Shown piece by piece: positions 1-4,438 of a DNA stretch of 5,934 nucleotides. This DNA is from Dehalococcoidia bacterium (GTDB lineage: Bacteria; Chloroflexota; Dehalococcoidia; GIF9; AB-539-J10). Below the pieces are notes generated by a model. The model made no database searches, had not been told where the DNA came from, and saw only the letters and a list, made by a program, of their open reading frames with translations. The DNA lies in assembly GCA_030602865.1 (NCBI GenBank), contig JAUVYX010000064.1, forward strand, positions 1-5,934, given 5' to 3'. Made by a program: the position numbers and the translations under genes. Numbering within the stretch: position 1 is the first letter of the stretch; every line of letters begins with the position of its first letter.

Positions 1-252
1 GATGGATTTTCTGGTAGCTGTCCCGTAGCCCAGCTTGGAGATTGTTTTATTAATCGCTGTCAGGTTAACAGTTACCGGGTCATATTCTACAGAAGCCTTT
101 CCCGATGCATAGCTCAGCTTTACCTGCTCTACGCCGTTCATCTCTGAGAGTCCTTTCTCAATGGTGGCGGCACATGTAGTGCAGGTCATTCCGGTTATAT
201 GAATATGAGCCTTTGTTGATTTCTTACTATTAGTAGTTTGAGTTTTTTCCAT
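1..252 (-). CDS. Heavy-metal-associated (HMA) domain protein, probably N-terminus of a copper P-type ATPase (partial)
   Basis: The frame is open from the ATG at 252 to the window edge, so only the first 84 residues are visible. After a Lys/Thr/Ser-rich leader of about 14 residues comes one ferredoxin-like HMA domain (about residues 15-80) with the metal-binding motif GMTCTTC (Cys24, Cys27) and a typical ending, KLGYGTA. In this family the two cysteines bind Cu(I), or a similar soft metal, and pass it on. The domain does not stop where a free-standing CopZ-type chaperone usually would, and the frame continues, so I infer the N-terminal domain of a CopA-like exporter in the membrane. A chaperone with a tail, or a mercury-type transporter, is not excluded. 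A GGAG lies about 7 bases upstream of the ATG. It follows the IscU-like gene by 45 bp on the same strand with no terminator visible, so it may be the last member of the operon; no convincing promoter of its own was seen. Confidence 0.85.
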   Translation of the reverse strand, partial: MEKTQTTNSKKSTKAHIHITGMTCTTCAATIEKGLSEMNGVEQVKLSYASGKASVEYDPVTVNLTAINKTISKLGYGTATRKSI

Positions 253-297
253 CAGGTTCTCCGAAATCCTGTCTGAACATAAATTATCGTTAGGTTT

Positions 298-933
298 CTA
301 TTCCACGAATTCCACAGTCAGCTCTTTTACATCCCAGAGAGGCTCTATCTTCTCGGTTATCTCGCTCTTTATTGCGGCAGCAAACTGGTGATTCGGAGGT
401 AATGCAATAACTATCCGGACGTTGCCATCCTTTAGCTCAATGTTCTGCACCAGATTTGTATGCATAAGGTCTAATCCGGCCATAGGGTTCATGACTTTCC
501 TGAGGCGCTTGCGTAGCAACTCTATAGTGGTCGGAATTCTCTCCTTTACCAAACCGTGGCGCTCTTCGTAGTTGGTAATGGCCGAGCGTAAGCCCTCTAT
601 GGCAAGCACCGAGCAATGGGCTTTGATTTTGGGTAGCCCTCCCAGCGCATTTGAAGCCTGCTGCCAGGTAATTTTCCTGGCTTCATCCACTGTTTTCCCT
701 TTAGCCATTTCCGTAATGATAGAGCCAGTAGCGATGTTGGACGCACAACCATAAGATTCGAATTTGATGTCCTGGATAATAGTCGTATCAGGGTCAACCT
801 TGATATGTACGGATACCATGTCGCCACAGGCAGGACTGCCTTCAAGTGCCTTTCCATCGGCATCCTCAATCTTACCCACATTGCGCGGGTGGCGAAAATG
901 CTCCATTACTGTTTCACTATATGGGAAGCTCAT
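298..933 (-). CDS. IscU-type Fe-S cluster scaffold fused to a MIP18-like (DUF59) domain
   Basis: This 211-residue protein has two parts. Residues 1-125 are an IscU/NifU-N scaffold with every cluster position in place: Cys36 and Asp38 in SPACGD, Cys63 in YGCASN, and His106-Cys107. The motif that IscU shows as LPPVK to the Hsp70 chaperone reads LPKIK (100-104). IscU assembles [2Fe-2S] and [4Fe-4S] clusters in the cytoplasm and hands them to target proteins. Residues about 135-211 are not the usual NifU C-terminal domain, because the CxxC is absent. They resemble the MIP18/SufT/PaaD fold instead (LRKVMNP, then GLDLMHTNLVQNIEL, then VKELTVEFVE), though the Cys of the usual GCP motif is missing (PPNHQF, 179-184). 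MIP18 proteins take part in Fe-S maturation, so the fusion points to scaffold and delivery in one chain. It lies 11 bp downstream of the NifS-like gene, presumably its partner. The IscU half is certain; the C-terminal assignment is by eye. Confidence 0.93.
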   Translation of the reverse strand: MSFPYSETVMEHFRHPRNVGKIEDADGKALEGSPACGDMVSVHIKVDPDTTIIQDIKFESYGCASNIATGSIITEMAKGKTVDEARKITWQQASNALGGLPKIKAHCSVLAIEGLRSAITNYEERHGLVKERIPTTIELLRKRLRKVMNPMAGLDLMHTNLVQNIELKDGNVRIVIALPPNHQFAAAIKSEITEKIEPLWDVKELTVEFVE

Positions 934-939
934 TTCTAA

Positions 940-946
940 CCCTCCT
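940..946 (-). promoter_or_regulatory. Shine-Dalgarno of the IscU-like gene overlapping the stop codon of the NifS-like gene
   Basis: On the minus strand AGGAGGG lies 6 bases before the ATG at 933 and shares two bases with the upstream gene's TAG stop (947-945). This fixes the start of the scaffold gene and suggests translational coupling of the NifS-like protein with its scaffold, which would favour matched amounts of the two partners. Confidence 0.8.
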
Positions 947-2123
947 AGTCTTCTTTTTGTTTGCCCAGTGGGCTGATATCTCTCAACTCGTGTACCACCT
1001 CGTCCAGCGTCTGGATAATAGCGTCGACGTCTTCCATCGTGTTATAACGTCCGAAGGTAAAACGTATTGACCCGTGTGCTCTTTCATGGTCGCCACCTAT
1101 ACCGAAGATAACATGGCTACCTTCAAGTGAGCGACTGAAGCAGGCAGAGCCGGTGCTTACGGCAAAACCATGCATATCAAGGTGAAGGGTGATAGCTTCG
1201 CCCTCTATGAAATGGAAAGAGATGTTGGCATTTTGCGGTAACCTCTTAAAGCGATGACCGTTTAGGATGGTGTCTGGTATCACTGCCAGTAGGCGGTCAA
1301 TAATGCGGTCGCGCATTGATTGCAATCGCATCGTTTCTTCAGGAGTGACCAGTTCTACTGCTCTGGCAAATCCTGCTGCGCCGGGTATGTTCTCCATACC
1401 CGCCCTAAGGTCGAACTCTTGGAAGCCACCATCTACCCACTTGGCTATTTTTGTTCCTTTACGGATGAATAGCCCTCCTATGCCCTTGGGTCCATGAATG
1501 GTATGGGCAGATACGGTGATTAAATCTACAGGTATGCTTCTGACATCAAGGGGAACTCTGGAGAAGGTGTGAGTTGCATCCGTATGGAACAGAACACCTT
1601 TCTCTCTGCAAATGCCAGCAATGCCGGCTATATTCTGAATGGTGCCGATCTCCTGGTTGGCGTGCTGTATGGAAACAAGTATTGTCTGGCTAGTGATAGC
1701 TTCTTTCAGCCTGTCGAGGCTCACAAAGCCGTCACCATCTACATCCAGGTAAGTTACCTGGAATCCCTGCTTCTCAAGGGCTCTGGCACTGTTTAGCACC
1801 GGAAAATCCTCGATTCCTGATACGATGATATGTTTTCCTTTCTGGTTACCAAGAGCCAGTGCCACTCCTTTCAGTGCTATGTTTGAGGATTCGGTGCTTC
1901 CTGAGCTAAAGATGAACTCTTCGGGTGACGCACCCAGGGCAGTAGCAAGGGCTTCCCTGGCGCTATCCAATACCTCCCTGGCTTCTATGCCTTGTGAGTA
2001 GGCAAACTCCGAGGTGGCGATGCCATACTTATCGAAGAAATACGGTTTCATTGCCTCCAGCACTTGTTCATCAAGCCGGGTGGCTGCTGAGTTATCCAGA
2101 TATACCTGACGCCTGTTTAGCAT
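945..2123 (-). CDS. NifS/IscS-like protein lacking the PLP lysine (pseudo-cysteine desulfurase)
   Basis: This is a 392-residue fold-type I class V aminotransferase-family protein, full length, with no frameshift. The IscS framework is clear: YLDNSAATRLD (8-18), SSGSTES (73-79), HANQEIG (154-160), HTDAT (180-184), GPKGIGG (211-217), SIRFTFGR (352-359). The catalytic SGHK/SAHK motif reads SAHT, so the Schiff-base lysine (Lys206 of E. coli IscS) is Thr208, codon ACC. By my alignment other PLP contacts have changed too: His104 to Asp106, Asn155 to Gln157, Gln183 to His185, Thr243 to Met243. Asp182 and the mobile-loop cysteine (Cys328 in STGSAC) are kept. IscS normally takes sulfur from L-cysteine as a persulfide and passes it to IscU; without the lysine that chemistry should fail. 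From memory, Archaeoglobus fulgidus IscS also lacks the lysine, has no desulfurase activity and supplies a cysteine ligand to an IscU-bound cluster. I infer a similar role. Start at 2123: GGGAG 7 bases upstream, 13 bp after the DsrE2-like gene. Confidence 0.93.
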   Translation of the reverse strand: MLNRRQVYLDNSAATRLDEQVLEAMKPYFFDKYGIATSEFAYSQGIEAREVLDSAREALATALGASPEEFIFSSGSTESSNIALKGVALALGNQKGKHIIVSGIEDFPVLNSARALEKQGFQVTYLDVDGDGFVSLDRLKEAITSQTILVSIQHANQEIGTIQNIAGIAGICREKGVLFHTDATHTFSRVPLDVRSIPVDLITVSAHTIHGPKGIGGLFIRKGTKIAKWVDGGFQEFDLRAGMENIPGAAGFARAVELVTPEETMRLQSMRDRIIDRLLAVIPDTILNGHRFKRLPQNANISFHFIEGEAITLHLDMHGFAVSTGSACFSRSLEGSHVIFGIGGDHERAHGSIRFTFGRYNTMEDVDAIIQTLDEVVHELRDISPLGKQKED

Positions 2124-2136
2124 ATTGTTCTCCCAT

Positions 2137-2556
2137 CTATATAAAAAGGGTTATTGTTGATTCTCTTGCCTCATTTATGTAGGTGCCTACTCCACAATAC
2201 TCTGATATCAGCTCTTCACGCAGATCTTCTTTCTTTATCCCCATTATTTCCATGGTCATGTCGCAGGCGAGGATTTTACCTCCGAGCTCATTGAAGTCCT
2301 GCAATAGTTTCTCTAAAGAGGCTACACCGGCCTGTTTCATTTTGCGTTTAACCATCCATTTGCCAAGGCCCAGCATGTTCATTTTCGACAGAGGGCCCTT
2401 TTCCAGACCGCCTTTCTTAAGGCGTTGCAGTCCCCAGAAGGTGAAAAAAAGCGATACTTCCATTCCCATTGCCAGTGCCCCGTTGGCTACTATGAGGGCG
2501 CTGTAAATCTTATCCATTTCTCCGCTGTGTACAATAATGGTAGCTTTATCTGCCAT
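2137..2556 (-). CDS. DsrE2-type (DsrE/DsrF-like, COG2210) sulfur-carrier protein
   Basis: This 139-residue protein belongs to the DsrE2 group, judged by an N-terminal strand and glycine-rich turn (ATIIVHSGEMDKIYSAL), the hydrophobic segment ending SLFFTFWGL (35-43), and the signature ILACDMTMEIMG (95-106) followed by KKEDL. Cys98 in that signature is the conserved cysteine expected to carry a persulfide. A second cysteine, Cys121 in EYCGVGTY, sits where relatives I recall often have Gly or Ala and could form a disulfide or a second sulfur site. In sulfur-metabolising prokaryotes DsrE2 and TusA are often encoded together and pass sulfane sulfur along a relay. Here TusA is encoded 15 bp upstream and the NifS-like protein 13 bp downstream, so it probably sits between them in function too. 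The hydrophobic stretch at about 18-43 probably belongs to the core fold rather than the membrane. AAGGAG precedes the ATG. Confidence 0.87.
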   Translation of the reverse strand: MADKATIIVHSGEMDKIYSALIVANGALAMGMEVSLFFTFWGLQRLKKGGLEKGPLSKMNMLGLGKWMVKRKMKQAGVASLEKLLQDFNELGGKILACDMTMEIMGIKKEDLREELISEYCGVGTYINEARESTITLFI

Positions 2557-2571
2557 ATTTGCTTTCTCCTT

Positions 2572-2793
2572 CTACCTGCGTATCCTTATTTTCCAGATTC
2601 CGTTATCCTCCTGGACATCTATAAGTTCCAGACCCAGTGCCTTGACAGCCATCGGTATCTCTTTCTTGGAAGAGGGATGGGTACCGATAATCTCTATCAG
2701 GTCACCTTCCTTAGCTTTTCTCAGTGCCTTACGAGTTTCCACCAGGGGAATCGGACAGGTTTCACCAGTGCAATCCACCTTTATCTCAGCCAT
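2572..2793 (-). CDS. tusA: TusA-family sulfur carrier protein
   Basis: At 73 residues this is the usual length for TusA/SirA/YeeD proteins and has their beta-alpha-beta-alpha-beta pattern. The active motif CPIP is at residues 13-16. Cys13 is the persulfide carrier, and the C-terminal half (KEIPMAVKALGLELIDV) matches the family. TusA proteins accept sulfane sulfur from a desulfurase, rhodanese or DsrE-type donor and hand it to tRNA thiolation, molybdenum-cofactor or dissimilatory sulfur pathways. An extra cysteine, Cys8, lies five residues before the active one. Position between the flavoprotein reductase (22 bp upstream) and DsrE2 (15 bp downstream) suggests a sulfur relay for this operon rather than tRNA modification, but the partner cannot be proved from sequence. 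GAGGT about 9 bases before the ATG at 2793 supports the start. Confidence 0.92.
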   Translation of the reverse strand: MAEIKVDCTGETCPIPLVETRKALRKAKEGDLIEIIGTHPSSKKEIPMAVKALGLELIDVQEDNGIWKIRIRR

Positions 2794-2815
2794 TTTCTAT
2801 TACCTCTATTTAACA

Positions 2816-3727
2816 TTAATTTAGTCGTTGTAAATAACGTTGAGCCTGAAGGGCCGCCTTGGCCCCTTCGCCGGCGGCAATAACTATCTGCTTCTCTGGA
2901 GCGTTTGTGACATCTCCGGCGGCGTAAAGTCCTGGCAATTCTGTCTCGCAAGAGCAGTTGACAGGTACCTCTCCAATCCTGTTCAGTTTAATAAGGGTAT
3001 TTACTGGCTCGGAATTAGGTATTAGCCCGATTTCAATGAAAACTCCACTAACATCGAGTCGTTTACCTTCGCCGCTCTTCAGGTTTTTTATCAGTAATCC
3101 TTGAACGAAATCCTGCCCCTCGATTTTTTCCGTTTGATATTCGGTGAATATGTTCAAGTTGCCTGCATCGGGCAGCTTGTTTTTAAGAATAGCGTCACCG
3201 GTCAAAGGAGTAAGGGAAACAAGGTCCACATGTTCTGCAATTTTTACCATATCCAGTGCTGCCTCGATGGCTGAATTACCTCCACCTATCACGGCTACCC
3301 GCTGCCCTGAAAAGACAGGGCCATCACAGATGGAGCAGTAAGTTACACCTTTGCCTATATAATTATCCTCTCCAGGAATGTTAAGTTTTCGAGGTTTCTT
3401 TCCGGTAGCCAGAATTATTGCCTGGGCCTGGTATTTATCACCAGATTCTGTTGTAGCCTCAAATACACCTTCTGTCTTGTCCAGTTTCGTTATTTTTTCA
3501 CCGATTTTCTGGTCTATTGGATACTGGCTTGCTTGATCATGAAATTTATCTACCAGTTCTGCGCCCTCTATAAATTGATAGCCAAGGTAATTCTCAATAC
3601 CAAGTGTCAAATTTACCTGGCCGCCGATATCGCCACTAATCAGCAGTGTCTTTAGCTGCTTACGAGCGGCATATATACCAGCAGCCAATCCCGCAGGTCC
3701 TCCGCCTATTATTATCAACTCATACAT
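2816..3727 (-). CDS. AhpF-like thioredoxin reductase family flavoprotein, probably NADH-preferring
   Basis: This 303-residue low-molecular-weight thioredoxin reductase-type protein transfers electrons from a pyridine nucleotide through FAD to a redox-active disulfide. An FAD-binding GGGPAG lies at 8-13, the CSIC disulfide at 131-134 is followed by DGP, a second nucleotide-binding GGGNSAIEAA lies at 148-157, and AAGDV (269-273) closes the FAD site. The NADPH-specific HRRxxxR region of E. coli TrxB is replaced by VSLTPLTGDAIL (170-181). This, with KQIVIAAGEGAKAAL (279-293), resembles the C-terminal part of AhpF, an NADH-dependent peroxiredoxin reductase. The N-terminal thioredoxin-fold domains of AhpF are absent, and a glutaredoxin-like protein is encoded 34 bp upstream. 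I infer that the two work as a split AhpF-like pair, comparable to the Cp34/Cp9 pair described in Clostridium pasteurianum (recalled). Calling it TrxB is also reasonable. AAGGAG lies 6 bases before the ATG. Confidence 0.92.
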   Translation of the reverse strand: MYELIIIGGGPAGLAAGIYAARKQLKTLLISGDIGGQVNLTLGIENYLGYQFIEGAELVDKFHDQASQYPIDQKIGEKITKLDKTEGVFEATTESGDKYQAQAIILATGKKPRKLNIPGEDNYIGKGVTYCSICDGPVFSGQRVAVIGGGNSAIEAALDMVKIAEHVDLVSLTPLTGDAILKNKLPDAGNLNIFTEYQTEKIEGQDFVQGLLIKNLKSGEGKRLDVSGVFIEIGLIPNSEPVNTLIKLNRIGEVPVNCSCETELPGLYAAGDVTNAPEKQIVIAAGEGAKAALQAQRYLQRLN

Positions 3728-3761
3728 GGTTACTCCTTTAACTTAACCTGACCCTACCGGG

Positions 3762-4001
3762 TTACCCTGATAGCACTTTGTCTAGTAGTGTTTGATTGAA
3801 ACCAACAATAATTTCATCATCGATAACGATTACCGGTATACTCATCTGGCCTGACAGGCGTACCATTTCTTTAGCTTTGTCTTTATCTTGTGCCACATTA
3901 TTATCAGTATAAGAGATGCCTTTACCTGACAGGTAAGCTTTGGCTCTTTTACAGAAAGGGCAGGTAGGAGTCGAATATATAGTTACTTTTTTCTTAGTCA
4001 T
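3762..4001 (-). CDS. Glutaredoxin-like / NrdH-type thiol-redox protein
   Basis: This 79-residue single-domain thioredoxin-fold protein has the active site CPFC (Cys14-Cys17) after the strand VTIYSTPT, a cis-proline in MSIPVIVI (Pro56) and the GF pair at 67-68. It lacks obvious glutathione-contact features and is closest by eye to the YruB/NrdH-like glutaredoxins that are reduced by thioredoxin-reductase-like flavoproteins. Such a flavoprotein is encoded directly downstream, so I infer it is the electron shuttle between that enzyme and a disulfide, persulfide or peroxiredoxin target. In this operon the target could be TusA, DsrE2 or the Cys328 loop of the NifS-like protein. GGAGGGG lies about 5 bases before the ATG at 4001. 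It follows the zinc-ribbon gene by 30 bp. Confidence 0.92.
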   Translation of the reverse strand: MTKKKVTIYSTPTCPFCKRAKAYLSGKGISYTDNNVAQDKDKAKEMVRLSGQMSIPVIVIDDEIIVGFNQTLLDKVLSG

Positions 4002-4031
4002 TTTCCCCTCCAGTACAGGATTTATCCATGG

Positions 4032-4178
4032 TTAGCTTTCAGGAGGAATGCAGGCACCCACTATCGGATTACCACAAACAGGGCAAGTAGCTATTAAAGC
4101 TACCTGGCAATGGGGACAAATACCTGGCTTTGTTGATTCATATCCACAATTCGGACAGACATACTTTGTATCTTGCAT
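4032..4178 (-). CDS. Small Cys-rich double zinc-ribbon protein, first gene of the operon
   Basis: This short gene encodes 48 residues, translated by hand from the ATG at 4178 to the TAA at 4032. Seven of the 48 residues are cysteine. They form three CxxC knuckles, CPNC (8-11), CPHC (21-24) and CPVC (32-35), with a single Cys43 near the end. Pairs one and two make a complete zinc-ribbon-type site. Pair three with Cys43, and perhaps His23, could make a second site for zinc or iron. I do not recognise a named family. A GGAG lies about 9 bases upstream of the ATG, and the promoter at 4211-4239 is positioned to give a leader of roughly 26 bases, so this looks like the operon's first gene; the glutaredoxin gene follows 30 bp later. 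A redox, metal-storage or regulatory role would all fit. The gene call rests on the knuckle spacing, Shine-Dalgarno sequence and promoter. Confidence 0.8.
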   Translation of the reverse strand: MQDTKYVCPNCGYESTKPGICPHCQVALIATCPVCGNPIVGACIPPES

Positions 4179-4210
4179 AGCACCATTCTCCACATTATTT
4201 AGTTTAAAAG

Positions 4211-4239
4211 ATTGTAAGTTTGTTCAGTAGGCATGTCAA
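4211..4239 (-). promoter_or_regulatory. Sigma70-type promoter of the Fe-S/persulfide operon
   Basis: On the minus strand TTGACA (4239-4234) and TACAAT (4216-4211) are separated by exactly 17 bp. The -35 is perfect and the -10 matches five of six bases. Transcription would begin near 4204, about 26 bases before the zinc-ribbon ATG. No operator palindrome was found directly over it, so it may be largely constitutive. Confidence 0.82.
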
Positions 4240-4350
4240 TTTTATTTACTCTATCAGTGAGGTAACACTTCTTTTCATATTCCATCCATGCCCGCCATTT
4301 CATTTTCATAAGCACTGGTGTTATTAAATAAAACTGGCTTTTATCTGTAT

Positions 4351-4364
4351 ATGATATAAATCAT
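4351..4364. promoter_or_regulatory. FNR-type palindromic operator upstream of hcp
   Basis: ATGAT-ATAA-ATCAT is a perfect inverted repeat that contains the TGAT-N4-ATCA core of FNR-type sites (consensus TTGAT-N4-ATCAA). Its centre, at 4357.5, lies about 42-45 bp upstream of the likely hcp start of transcription, the position from which CRP/FNR-family regulators activate. In other bacteria hcp is commonly controlled by FNR or by the related regulators HcpR and NarR/DNR. The regulator gene is not in the window. The site lies about 150 bp upstream of the divergent operon's start, so it more likely serves hcp. Confidence 0.72.
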
Positions 4365-4367
4365 GTA

Positions 4368-4395
4368 TTGGGATTGTACAGAGCATTATTATAAT
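4368..4395 (+). promoter_or_regulatory. hcp promoter
   Basis: A perfect TATAAT -10 box (4390-4395) is preceded at 16 bp by a weak -35, TTGGGA (4368-4373, four of six matches). Weak -35 boxes are typical of promoters that need an activator, in keeping with the FNR-type palindrome just upstream. Transcription would begin around 4400-4402, giving a leader of about 38 bases that includes the hcp Shine-Dalgarno. Confidence 0.7.
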
Positions 4396-4438
4396 GAAGC
4401 TAGACATAATAGGTATCTAAAAAAAGGAGGAAAGAATA

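Noticed and set aside
253..297. A possible promoter for the HMA-domain gene in the 45-bp gap (GATAAT-like bases on the minus strand).
   Set aside because: No acceptable -35 box at 16-18 bp, so read-through from the operon is the simpler view.
1267..1497. Plus-strand open frames opposite the NifS-like, IscU-like and DsrE2-like genes.
   Set aside because: They are antisense shadows of well-conserved minus-strand genes, without recognisable domains.
945..2123. The NifS-like gene as a decaying pseudogene because its catalytic lysine is lost.
   Set aside because: The frame is complete at normal family length, the structural motifs and Cys328 are kept, and the gene is coupled to its scaffold gene. 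Several cofactor contacts have changed together, which fits a changed role better than random decay.
4199..4309. Minus-strand frame of 36 codons in the divergent intergenic region, with a fairly protein-like composition (ends in EQTYNLLN).
   Set aside because: No Shine-Dalgarno upstream of its ATG or the in-frame GTG, and it runs across the -35/-10 of the much better operon promoter at 4239-4211. A remnant gene or leader peptide cannot be excluded, but I cannot support it.
4263..4323. TAACAC and GTGTTA as an inverted repeat between the divergent promoters.
   Set aside because: Only 6 bp per arm with a 49-bp spacer in A+T-rich DNA; expected by chance and not positioned on either promoter.
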